Source: Notolepis coatsorum | Lineage: Eukaryota > Chordata > Actinopteri > Aulopiformes > Paralepididae | Reading direction: 5' to 3' | Length of the DNA: 64,000 nucleotides | NCBI GenBank assembly: GCA_963971535.1 | Contig: OZ020587.1 | Coordinates: 157,045,471-157,109,470 of the forward strand | In this document: piece after piece, positions 1-10,800 of the stretch | How the letters are laid out: every line of letters begins with the position of its first letter | Numbering within the stretch: the first letter of the stretch is position 1 | Notes under the pieces: generated by a model | The model's input: only the letters and a program-made list of their open reading frames with translations | Databases searched by the model: none | What the model was told of the DNA's origin: nothing | Position numbers and translations under genes: made by a program

Positions 1-370
1 CACTGTGATAGATCTATCACAGTGTTTGTCGGGTCTATCACAGTGTTTTGAGGGTCTATCACAGTGTTTAGAGGGTCTATCACAGTGTTTAGAGGGTCTA
101 TCACAGTGTTTGTCGGGTCTATCACAGTCTTTAGAGGGTCTATCAGTGTTTAGAGGGTCTGTCACAGTGTTTAGAGGGTCTAGCAGTGTTTAGAGGGTCT
201 ATCACAGTGTTTAGAGGGTCTAGCAGTGTTTAGAGGGTCTATCACAGTGTTTGTCGGGTCTATCACAGTCCTTAGAGGGTCTATCAGTGTTTAGAGGGTA
301 TGTCACAGTGTTTAGAGGGTCTAGCAGTGTTTAGAGGGTGTGATAGACCCTCTAAACACTGTGATAGATC
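1..370. repeat. Minisatellite, about 21-bp unit, ending in a short inverted stretch
   Basis: Tandem copies of a unit reading roughly GGGTCTATCACAGTGTTTAG, with shorter variants that lack the ACA and variants with TGTCG in place of TAGAG. At 341-369 the same unit appears in reverse complement, so the array closes with a small head-to-head junction that could fold into a hairpin. The array starts at or before the window edge. Reading frames across it are low complexity and not considered coding. Confidence 0.9.
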
Positions 371-607
371 TAGAAGTGCATGGATACACATTGTATTGCC
401 TAGATGGTGTCAGGCTAGGCGATTGCTTAATTCTCTTTCCTGTCCAGTCTAACTGGATGCTGACTGTAGCTTGTTACTGTAGACCTACAGAGTGAGTAAT
501 TGAGTGATTAAAAAAAATCGCACTCGTGTGAAGTGAGGGGTGCTCTTATCATCGTACATCATCTCACCCACCTCTCTTCCTCCCTTTTTTATTTTTGTGT
601 CTATCAG

Positions 608-759
608 CTGCTGCTCGACAGTTTGACCCCAAGCTGACCGACCAGGACTACAGCGAAACTGTCAAGAAGTGGCTTCGTTATGCGCCAGACCGGGAGGGAG
701 GCATCTCAAGGAACCGAAGTGACCCAAACTTAAGTCAAGCGAACCAGAGTCAAACTTAG
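608..759 (+). CDS. Possible exon of an unidentified gene
   Basis: A pyrimidine-rich tract (about 565-600) ends in TCTATCAG, a good splice acceptor. The frame that follows reads AARQFDPKLTDQDYSETVKK and then WLRYAPDREGG, a non-repetitive, protein-like stretch, before a serine/asparagine-rich tail and a TAG at 757-759. I do not recognise the family. The tail overlaps a 176-bp tandem duplication starting at 710, so the true 3' end of the exon is unclear: the stop may be the real end of the gene or a result of the duplication. No donor site is obvious. Coding status rests only on the acceptor and the amino acid composition. Confidence 0.35.
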
Positions 760-1048
760 GGTACCCCAGCACAGCACAGCACACACTGTTTCCCTGGTTC
801 ATACAGTACAAGGAATTACCCTGATGGACACTGTTCTTCCATGGACGACATCTACTTGAATGACATGCTGCTTCAGCCTGTTCTTGGAACCGAAGTGACC
901 CAAACTTAATTGTCAAGCGAACCAGAGTCAAACTTGGGGTACCCCAGCACACTGTTTCCCTGGTTCATACAGTACAAGGAATTACCCTGGACACTGTTCT
1001 TCCATGGACGGCATCCTTGAATGGCTTATGCTGCTTCAGCCTGTTCTT
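710..1048. repeat. Two-copy tandem duplication of about 170 bp
   Basis: Positions 710-885 and 886-1048 are diverged copies of one unit, both beginning GGAACCGAAGTGACCCAAAC and ending CTGCTTCAGCCTGTTCTT. Small indels between the copies shift any reading frame, so the duplication would change the C-terminus of the possible exon at 608. From 1049 to 1414 I see only AT-rich sequence with no supported feature. Confidence 0.8.
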
Positions 1049-1414
1049 GCAGTGTTTATTTTTTTATTTTTTATTTTAACCTTAATTTTACCCAGGGTAG
1101 GTTCGCTGAGCACAGATGCTCTTTTTCAGCTACGCCCTGCTTCACATTCACAGAGTTCCATTCACACCTGGGAGCTGCCCAGGCCTAACCAAAATTGCTT
1201 TTCATTTATCTATTTATTTAACTGTATTAAACAATATAAAACGAATTGGCCATAATTGACTGAGCAAACTAATGCTTACTGCTGTAACCTACTAATAACA
1301 CTTAAGTAAATCTGAAGATTATTATATAGCAGATGCCTTGGAGGATAAGTCGTGGACAACTGTAGATCATCTAAGCTCCACTGTGTTTAAATTCAAATCC
1401 TATGCCATTGTTAT

Positions 1415-1787
1415 TTAACCCTTGTGTCTGAAAACTAAAGTATTATACTCTTATTAGGGGACTAAATTGAAAAACTCCATAAAAAGATTATGTTGAAATA
1501 ATTTCCCACTTTCTTTTCCATAAATATTTTATTCAACTTCAGCCCTGATCATAACCATTTTTTATATTATTTTTGTAATGAAATACTCCCACTTTTCTGA
1601 AAAGAGTTGTTAAATATGACAAAAAAAAGAATATGTGGTGGTTATGATCGGGCTGAAGTGGAATAAACAATTTATGAAGAGTAAAAAAAAAAATACAAGA
1701 TAATTAAAAGATTATGCCACATATTATGTTGGCTCATCACTGCAAAGTTATCAAACAAATACGAATCTGATCAGACACAAGGGTTAA
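1415..1787. mobile_element. piggyBac-like MITE with TTAA ends
   Basis: A 373-bp element bounded by TTAACCCTTGTGTCTGA at 1415-1431 and its reverse complement at 1771-1787. Inner arms are also roughly palindromic: a CTTCAGCCCTGATCATAA stretch near 1540-1556 matches the reverse complement of a stretch near 1643-1660. TTAA at both edges is the target site used by piggyBac transposases, and termini starting CCCTT fit that superfamily. It has no coding capacity, so it is a non-autonomous copy. The superfamily call is inferred from the ends alone. Confidence 0.7.
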
Positions 1788-2269
1788 GTTGTTGTTCCCT
1801 TTCTAATTTCCTCAAACATCTAGTCTAGTTAATGTGATCAATATTATTTGACAATTGATGCTTTTTGTTGGACATTTCAGTCAGTAGTGAGCTCATACTT
1901 TGAGCTCATAAATTTATAGTTAAAATGATTGAGACAATGCAATCTTGTCTTCGTTGTGCATGAATGCGTGTGCTCACCACACACAATATGTCTGTCACTA
2001 TTCTGGCAGTGGCTATATTGTTAATGAAAGCCTGTTATAAGGTCTGTCATTTGTTTTTTGTAAAAAGTTTTAGTCACTGGAAGTTCTGATACCCTAGAAA
2101 AAAATAAATTTTCATATTAAAGCCATGTTGTCATTTTTGTTCACACATTTTTGGAAATATGGTCATATAAGAATTTTATTATTATTTATTTAACAATAGT
2201 GTGTTTAACAGCAGGAAAAAAACATGTAATGTTATGATGTATACATATCAGCAGCAATATTTTAATGTA

Positions 2270-2692
2270 AAATGTACATTAATCAGTATTGATTCCTTAA
2301 CTTTACAAGTTACAAGTAGATGTACAAGTTACAAATGTACAAGTAGAGTACCATTTAGATTATGGTTGAATAAACATTGATGTCTAACATTGATTCAATA
2401 TAAAATCAACTAAAATGTGCATGTAGATTACCATTTAGATTATGGTTGAATAAACATTGATGTCTAACATTGATTCAATATAAAATCAACTAAAATGTGC
2501 ATGTAGATTACCATTTAGATGATGGTTGAATCAACATTGATATAGTATCAGCTATGGTTGACACCTAACGTTGATTCAACGTGTAAGTCATAGACAACGA
2601 TCTATATAATTTAGATGTCAGGCTTCAACATAGATTCAATATTTCTGCTGAACCCTATTTCAACGTTGATTCACTAATTTTTTGCTATCTGG
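2270..2692. repeat. MITE-like element with an internal 80-bp tandem repeat
   Basis: An 80-bp unit containing TACCATTTAGATTATGGTTG is repeated from about 2344 (2.5 copies, nearly identical). It is followed by sequence rich in TTGATTCAA-type motifs and the terminus TTTTGCTATCTGGG at about 2679-2692. The same terminus ends another element near 6638, so the two belong to one dispersed family. The 5' boundary is unclear. The stretch 1788-2269 is AT-rich with no supported feature. Confidence 0.6.
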
Positions 2693-2752
2693 GTCTGCTG
2701 TGTTCCCAGTTTTGGACGCCTTCTGTCTGAATAACGTCATCAGTCGAGGAAG

Positions 2753-3124
2753 ATGGCGGTCAAGCTCAGTGTAGAATGTGTTGGGCAGGTTCTGGTTGGT
2801 AATCAGCTGGAACTCTGCATACACCTATATTTAAAAACAGCAGGACAATATAGTATATCAACATCAATTAGTCACTTCAACTTGGTGGATCTCTTACTTT
2901 GTTTGGTTTGGGCTTCAGAGCATGACGGCGGGATTTCTGGTCAACCATGTCATTACATGCTTTGCGGAATCGGTCGCTGATGACTAGCTCGCGGGGGCGC
3001 ACAGAACACACGCAGATGCGCCGCTATAGTATATAAACCAGGCTTAAGAATCACAAGTTTCACTTTAAAACACACAGAATGTGCCAAATGTTAACACAGG
3101 AAAGAGAGAGCTGATCTATATTAC
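2753..3124. other. No gene supported; possible promoter-proximal sequence
   Basis: An ATG in good context (AAGATGGCGG at 2751) lies just after ATAACGTCATC and opens a 75-codon frame with no recognisable similarity. A first exon is possible but nothing confirms it. Downstream exons of the minus-strand SAMD3-like gene would be expected here or further left, but I could not identify them. Confidence 0.3.
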
Positions 3125-4112
3125 CTCAGACTCCATTTTGAGAGCAGGCCAGAGGTCCATGAGCTCTTTCACTGGTGGGCTGGACTTCACTATGGTCTGT
3201 CGGTGCAGGGCAAATGTGGTCTGCATCAGCTTTCTAATGAGGGGCAGGTTCTTCTCAGTCTTCTTGACTTCTTCAGCAACTGTCTGCCTCAACTGCTCAA
3301 GCCTCAAGGAATCCTCTCCTTGGGGATAGTTGGGTAGGAAGTTTACTTCTGCTCGCTTGGGTCTTTTAATGTTGGAATGTGAAGGTTCGCAATCAGGATT
3401 GCTTCTACCTCTTTTTCCAGCATTTACAGTGACCTCCTCACATCCTGCCCGTCTCAGCTTGTTCCTGAAATTGCCCATCTTGAATTTGATGCTGTTCTTC
3501 CATCCATTGCAGCCGGTCTCAGATCCTGCTTCCTTCAAGCAGGGATGTTTGGCGACAAGAGTCGCAGAAGCCACTGCTATCTCTTTATCACTTGGATAAG
3601 CCTTGAAAGCATACATTGTAGATGCAAGCTTTTCTAAAATGTCGTGCTTTAGGTCTCTTGTCAACTTAAGGTGTCTCTTGTTCTTCTCAAATTCGTTGTT
3701 TCCGTCTCTAAGTTTCAGCTCAACATCGAATGCAAATGTAGGAACTGGAAAAGGACCTGGAGGCCATCTGCTTAGACGTTCTGGAGATGACATATCTGAA
3801 AGTATATCAACGTTCTGGAGATGACATATCTGAAAGTATATCAGTAGATGCGAGAGAGCTGGAGTCGAGCGAAAGTGAAATGTGCACAACAGCTTTTTGT
3901 GGCAATTCCGTAATGTCATCAAGGGAAGTAAGTTTCCCATCAAAGTCTGGATCTTCATACAGCAAACTGAAGTCAAGGTCTATTTCCAACTGTTCTTTTA
4001 TAATCTTGATCAGTGCATCAACAGAGGCGGGTCGTGAACTGAGTTTTAATTTTCTAGCCCGGTCTGTCTCAACAACACGAAGGATCATGGGTTGTGGGGA
4101 GGCAGCTGCCAT
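3125..4112 (-). CDS. SAMD3-like protein (fish multicopy family), frame-broken exon
   Basis: Reads on the minus strand from ATG at 4112. The N-terminal part (to about 3807) begins with an Ala-Ala-Ala-Ser-Pro stretch, then MILRVVETDRARKLKLS and a small beta-grasp-like (PB1-like) segment rich in DLDFSLLYEDPDFDGKL. The second part carries blocks typical of fish proteins annotated 'sterile alpha motif domain-containing protein 3-like': FPVPTFAFDVELKLRDGN, KAYPSDKEIAVASATLV, KHPCLKEAGSETGCNGWK, KMGNFRNKLRRAGCEEVTVN and PKRAEVNFLPNYPQGEDS. The two parts are in different frames because of a 34-bp tandem duplication at 3776-3843; removing one copy logically reconnects them. The exon probably ends at 3125, where TCTGAG is followed by the donor GTAATA. 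Function is unknown. The break may be a real pseudogenising change or an assembly error. Confidence 0.75.
3776..3843. repeat. Perfect 34-bp tandem duplication inside the SAMD3-like exon
   Basis: Copies at 3776-3809 and 3810-3843 are identical and both start ACGTTCTGGAGATGACATAT. Because 34 is not a multiple of three, the downstream coding frame is shifted. Perfect identity means the event is recent or technical. Confidence 0.95.
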
Positions 4113-4808
4113 TGTGCTATGGAAACTTGAATCAATCGCTTGGGAGTCAGCAGCAGCAGCAGCAGACCATCGATCTTGTATGCTGAGAGTGGGACTGTAT
4201 CGTTGTGACCAGACTGCAGGTAGATGGACAGTGGACAGATGTGGTCCGGTCGACAGACAGCAGCTCAAGGACCTAAGGAGTAGTCATAAACACAACACAG
4301 AAAGCGTCATTATTAACATATACAGAATATGAACTTATACAGAATATAAACTGGTCAATTACACAACGAGTGAATAAAGACACAATAATCGATTAATAAA
4401 ATAACTATTCACTGCCGCCCTGCTGGATTAAATTCTGAATTGCAGGTAGGCCTGAATAAGTATTTACTGTGCAAAATAACCAAAACCAGATAAACAATAT
4501 CTGTTTTTTATGAAGCACAGATCATGTTAATTAAGTATTCTGAGTCTGAGCAGACAGAAAACCATCTTACCCTCAGCAAGGGATTCCTTTGTGCTGAAGA
4601 CCCACAATGCAACACAACAACTCCAAGCTAAAATGCCTCACATACAAAACGAAATAAAATATAGAGCCATGGCTGTGTCCCAAGTTTAACACAATTGAAC
4701 TATAATAAAGTATTTGTTAACACTAGTTACAACAATGCTTATGTAACTATTAAAAACGTACATTTTAATCACGAAACAAAATGGCGGACTAACGTTAGCT
4801 AGCATGCC

Positions 4809-5940
4809 AGCCTGTTCCACTCGACGGGGTCGGTACCGACCCTTTTTGACCTTATTATCATATAGGCATATTTTTATGAGTGATGAAAATGATTTGTGAT
4901 TTTAAAATCAACCGTTTTCAAGTATTAATATCACTACTATGTCACAGATGCATGTAGAATGTAAAACGTTAGGTTGGCAATAGTTTAGCAATAGGTTAAA
5001 AGTGTACTTATATCATTTTAAGTTTTCTATTTGCGATCGTCTATTTTGACCCGGAACCGGAAATGGAAATGTTGAACCATGGGAATTGTAGTTTTTTTTG
5101 TAGATTGTAGATCGCTAGCTATCTTCCAGCGTTGAAATTTCTCCGATCTACACTTCCTGTCACATACTATGGTGGTTCAAAGTTCAGCGTTCTGAATGAA
5201 TCATATCAATAATTGTTATGATTCGCGATAATAAGCTACAAAAGGTAACGTTTTTGACAAATATTGAAACGCAGTCAGTTCCTCCACACTATTGTTACCA
5301 TGTAGGAAGAATTAGATCTGAAATTAGTTTCAAAATGGTTACACTGTGGGGGAAATAAAATAGTACAGTCGATTACAGTAAATATCAGTATCTGTTATTA
5401 TGCACGCCTGGTGATACTATATCCAAATTGAACTCGGCCATTTGAAAGATACTATATGTATATATATATAAATGTGCGAATTGGCTATAATAAGGTAATG
5501 TATAAGCATATATTCTATATTCTATAATAATATTTCAAATTGCATTGGTCCGGATGGGAGAATTCAGTACTGTATATACAGAATCTTCAGTTTGATCATC
5601 TTCCCTTTATTAATTTCCTTAGATCTTTTGTACACATGATCTCAAGAGGGTACTGAATGAGCTCAGTGGCAGTTCTTTAAGTTTGGTCATTATTATCATG
5701 GTTTTATTCACTCTCAAAGATGAAAATAAAAATCATAATTCATATTTTCCTTTCTTTCATCACAATTTAAGCAAGCCTAGTAATAGACACAATATTTCTG
5801 ACACTGAGAATACATTCATTGAGGTCCATAGATGTTCCTAGATACCAAGAATATGCAAATAGCCCTTGTAGAAGTGGAACAATATTCCATTTACCTAGGT
5901 ATACATTTTATGCAGATTTTCACCTGGGGTGGAACAGGCT
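4809..5940. mobile_element. TIR-bounded element, about 1.1 kb, unclassified
   Basis: AGCCTGTTCCAC at 4809-4820 is matched by its reverse complement GTGGAACAGGCT at 5929-5940. Just inside the left end is a perfect 16-bp palindrome GGGTCGGTACCGACCC (4827-4842). There is no long open frame, so if this is a transposon it is non-autonomous. The flanks on both sides are rich in GCTAGC and AACGTTAG, which blurs target-site assignment. The stretch 4113-4808 (upstream of the SAMD3-like ATG) has no supported feature. Confidence 0.45.
5045..5165. promoter_or_regulatory. Cluster of ETS-like sites and a ZNF143-type motif
   Basis: The stretch holds ACCCGGAACCGGAAAT (two ETS-type GGAA cores), GGGAATTGTAGTT (the reverse complement of the AACTACAATTCCC promoter element bound by ZNF143/STAF) and ACTTCCTG near 5151. 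Such clusters are common in vertebrate TATA-less promoters. No adjacent first exon can be shown and the cluster lies inside the TIR-bounded element, so it may be a fossil or captured promoter. Confidence 0.35.
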
Positions 5941-6000
5941 AGCTAGCTAACATTAGTAGCATGCTAGCTAGCTAACGTTAGTAGCATGCTAGCTAATGTA
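5941..6000. repeat. Short tandem repeat of GCTAGCTAGCTAAC-type unit
   Basis: Two copies of a roughly 27-bp unit containing GCTAGCTAGCTAACRTTAG at 5938-5995, similar to the left flank of the preceding element (about 4790-4806). The rest, to about 6480, has no gene. TCTCGCGAG at about 6418 resembles a known vertebrate core-promoter motif but has no supporting exon. Confidence 0.5.
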
Positions 6001-6484
6001 ATAATATGCAATACTATTTGCTAAAACAAGCTCCAAACGATTTGCCACGGCACATAGATAACATTTAGTCAAACGATAACAGCCCGGTGATGGTATCTGA
6101 ACGGGATCATACTATTCCCATAAGAACTCACTTACCAGTTAACTAGTATACTATCTAGCATGCTAGCTAATAATGCTAACAATGCTAACAAGCTTCGTTC
6201 TGCACTGTAGGCTACTAGTTGCCACCACGGTAATAATTCACAAAGTAGCATGTAGTCAAATGATGACAGCAAGATTATGGTATGTGAATGGCATAATACA
6301 TTATATTGTCAATGACTTACCAAGGAGTTTGGCTCAGACTATTTGTCAAGCCAGTAGTGAAGACACCATCGCGCCAAGTTATGTTTGAATAACTCAAGTC
6401 CCGTGAGATCTTCTAGGTCTCGCGAGTTGCTTAGGACTACCCTCTCGAAGGGGAGGGGAGGGGGAGGAGGAGAGGAGGGGAGGG

Positions 6485-6640
6485 GGAATCTATACTAAAT
6501 TGATTCAACGACAGTTTTTCAAATGTTGAAATGGTATCTGTAATTAAATATTGAATCAACATAGCTTTTTCAACCTCAACCAAAAATAACCAATCTGACC
6601 AAAATCCAACATTTAATTAATGTCTTTTGCTATCTGGGAA
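6485..6640. repeat. Second copy of the TTTTGCTATCTGGG-ended element
   Basis: AT-rich sequence with TTGATTCAA / TTGAATCAA motifs ending in TTTTGCTATCTGGG at about 6627-6640, the same end as at 2692 in the same orientation. Only this terminus is clear. Confidence 0.5.
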
Positions 6641-6739
6641 ACATGCAGGTTGCATGTTTTCATGCAGACATCATCACACTAATGTTACTGCATCAGAAAC
6701 ATAGAAATTAGTGGAAAATATATTTTTTATAAGATAAGA

Positions 6740-6789
6740 TAAGATATTCCTTTATTGAATTCATGGGTACAGTGACCGTGACAGGCCCG

Positions 6790-6844
<55 letters not shown>

Positions 6845-6928
6845 AACTTTATTAACAGATTGCAGAATGGGTACAGTGACGTCACAGGCCCGGATTGATT
6901 GATTGATTGATTGAAAACTTTATTAACA
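6740..6928. repeat. (ATTG)n tracts with partial retroposon-like repeat
   Basis: Two (ATTG)n runs (about 6790-6843 and 6893-6914) alternate with a shared segment containing ACTTTATTAACAGATTGCAG and AATGGGTACAGTGA. The same segment recurs at about 23010-23040, and in reverse complement at 12868-12893 and 61795-61820, so it is a dispersed element with a simple (ATTG)n tail. Such tails are typical of retroposed sequences; the family is not identified. Confidence 0.6.
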
Positions 6929-6929
6929 T

Positions 6930-6937
6930 CTCTCTCA

Positions 6938-7018
<81 letters not shown>
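6930..7018. repeat. (CT)n microsatellite
   Basis: Nearly uninterrupted CT dinucleotides, about 85 bp, immediately before the 41-bp minisatellite. Confidence 0.95.
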
Positions 7019-7021
<3 letters not shown>

Positions 7022-7868
7022 CATGCTAGCATACAGGCACAGGTCATAGATACTGGTCAACCGTGTCATGCTAGCATACAGGCACAGGTCATAGATACTG
7101 GTCAACCGTGTCATGCTAGCATACAGGCACAGGTCATAGATACTGGTCAACCGTGTCATGCTAGCATACAGGCACAGGTCATAGATACCAACAGTGTCAT
7201 GCTATACAGGCACAGGTCATAGATACCAACAGTGTCATGCTATACAGGCACATGTCATAGATACCAACAGTGTCATGCTAGCATACAGGCACAGGTCATA
7301 GATACCAACAGTGTAATGCTAGCATACAGGCACAGGTCATAGATACCAACAGTGTAATGCTAGCATACAGGCACAGGTCATAGATACCAACAGTGTCATG
7401 CTAGCATACAGGCACAGGTCATAGATACCAACAGTGTCATGCTATACAGGCACAGGTCATAGATACCAACAGTGTCATGCTAGCATACAGGCACAGGTCA
7501 TAGATACCAACAGTGTCATGCTAGCATACAGGCACAGGTCATAGATACCAACAGTGTCATGCTAGCATACAGGCACAGGTCATAGATACCAACAGTGTCA
7601 TGCTAGCATACAGGCACAGGTCATAGATACCAACAGTGTCATGCTAGCATACAGGCACAGGTCATAGATACCAACAGTGTCATGCTAGCATACAGGCACA
7701 GGTCATAGATACCAACAGTGTCATGCTATACAGGCACAGGTCATAGATACCAACAGTGTCATGCTATACAGGCACAGGTCATAGATACCAACAGTGTCAT
7801 GCTATACAGGCACAGGTCATAGATACCAACCATGTCATGCTAGCATACAGGCACAGGTCATAGATACC
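7019..7868. repeat. Minisatellite, 41-bp unit, about 20 copies
   Basis: Unit begins TGTCATGCTAGCATACAGGC and continues through ACAGGTCATAGATACCAACA. The first four copies carry a 45-bp variant with ACTGGTCAACCG, and some copies lack the internal GCTAGCA part. Copies are near-identical, indicating recent amplification. There are no distinct spacers, so this is not a CRISPR array. Confidence 0.95.
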
Positions 7869-10800
7869 AACCTATCACACCTATCACACCTCTCACACCT
7901 ATCACACCTCTCACACCTATCACACCTATCACACCTCTCACACCTCTCACACCTCTCACACCTCTCACACCGATCCCACCTATCACACCTATCACACCTA
8001 TCACACCTCTCACACCTATCACACCTCTCACACCTATCACACCTCTCACACCTATCACACCTATCACACCTCTCACACCTCTCACACCTATCACACCTAT
8101 CACACCTCGCACACCTATCACACCTCTCACACCTATCACACCTCTCACACCTCTCACACCTATCACACCTCTCACACCGATCACACCTATCACACCTATC
8201 ACACCTCTCACACCTCTCACACCTCTCACACCTATCACACCTATCACACCGATCACACCGATCACACCTATCACACCTATCACACCTATCACACCTCTCA
8301 CACCTATCACACCTATCACACCTCTCACACCTATCACACCTATCACACCTATCACACCTCTCACACCTCTCACACCTATCACACCTCTCACACCTCTCAC
8401 ACCTCTCACACCTATCACACCCATCACACCTCTCACACCTATCACACCTATCACACCTCTCACACCTATCACACCTCTCACACCTATCACACCTCTCACA
8501 CCGATCCCACCTATCACACCTATCACACCTCTCACACCTCTCACACCTATCACACATATCACACCTCTCACACCTCTTACACCTATCACACCTCTCACAT
8601 CTCTCACACCTCTCACACCTATCACACCTACCACACCTCTCACACCTATCACACCTATCACACCTCTCACACCTCTCACACCTCTCACACCTATCACACC
8701 TCTCACAACGATCCTACCTATCACACCTATCACACATATCACACCTATCACACCTCTCACACCTATCACACCTATCACACCTCTCACACCTATCGCACCT
8801 ATCACACCTATCACACCTCTCACACCTCTCACACCGATCCCACCTATCACACCTATCACACCTCTCACACCTATCACACCTCTCACACCTCTCACACCTA
8901 TCACACCTCTCACACCTATCACACCTATCACACCTCTCACACCTCTCACACCTATCACACCTCTCACACCTCTCACACCTATCACACCTCTCACACCTAT
9001 CACACCTATCACACCTCTCACACCTATCACACCTCTCACACCTCTCACACCTATCACATCTATCACACCTCTCACACCTTTCACACCTATCACACCTCTC
9101 ACACCTCTCACACCTATCACACCTATCACACCTATCACACCTCTCACACCGATCCCACCTATCACACCTATCACACCTCTCACACCTATCACACCTATCA
9201 CACCTCTCACACCTCTCACACCTCTCACACCTATCACACCTATCACACCTCTCACACCTCTCACACCTTTCACACCTCTCACACCGATCTCACCTATCAC
9301 ACCTATCACACCTCTCACACCTATCACACCTCTCACACCTATCACACCTCTCACACCTCTCACACCTCTCACACCTCTCACACCTATCACACCTCTCACA
9401 CCAATCACACCTATAACACCTCTCACACCTATCACACCTCTCACATCTCTCACACCTCTCACACCTATCACACCTATCACACCTCTCATACCTATCACAC
9501 CTATCACACCTCTCACACCTCTCACACCTAGCACACCTCTCACAACGATCCTACCTATCACACATATCACACCTCTCACACCTATCACACATATCACACC
9601 TATCACACCTATCACACCTCTTACACCTATCACACCTATCACACCTCTCACACCTATCACACCTCTCACACCTATCACACCTCTCACACCTATCACACCT
9701 ATCACACCTCTCACACCTCTCACACCGATCCCACCTATCACACCTCTCACACCTATCACACCTCTCACACCTATCACACCTCTCACACCGATCCCACCTA
9801 TCACACCTATCACACCTCTCACACCTATCACACCTCTCACACCTCTCACACCTATCACACCTATCACACCTATCACACCTATCACACCTCTCACACCAAT
9901 CACACCTCTCACACCTATCACACCTCTCACTCCTCTCACACCTATCACACCTCTCACACCTCTTACACCTATCACACCTATCACACCTCTCACACCTATC
10001 ACACCTATCACACCTCTCACACCTATCACACCTCTCACACCGATCCCACCTATCACACCTATCACACCTCTCACACCTATCACACCTCTCACACCTATCA
10101 CACCTCTCACACCTCTCACACCTCTCACACCTCTCACACCTATCACACCTCTCACACCAATCACACCTATCACACCTCTCACGCCTATCACACCTCTCAC
10201 ACCTATCACACCTATCACACCTCTCACACCTCTCACACCTATCACACCTCTCACACCGATCCTACCTATCACACCTATCACACCTCTCACATATCACACC
10301 TCTCACACCTATCACACCTATCACACCTCTCACACCTCTCACACCTATCACACCTATCACACCTCTCACACCTCTCACACCTCTCACACCTATCACACCT
10401 CTCACACCTATCACACCTATCACACCTATCACACCTCTCACACCTCTCACACCTATCACACCTATCACACCTCTCACACATATCACACCTATCACACCTC
10501 TCACACCTATCACACCTATCACACCCATCACACCTCTCACACCTATCACACCTATCACACCTCTCACACCTATCACACCTCTCACACCTATCACACCTAT
10601 CACACCTCTCACACCGATCCCACCTATCACACCTATCACACCTTTCACACCTATCACACCTCTCACACCTCTCACACCTATCACACCTCTCACACCTATC
10701 ACACCTCTCACACCTATCACACCTCTCACACCAATCACACCTCTCACACATCTCACACCTATCACACCTCTCACACCTCTCACACCTCTTACACCGATCC

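Noticed and set aside
1-370. CRISPR-like array of about 20-bp repeats
   Set aside because: No spacers; simple minisatellite.
7019-7868. CRISPR-like array of 41-bp repeats
   Set aside because: Repeats are contiguous with no unique spacers, the context is vertebrate, and no cas genes exist.
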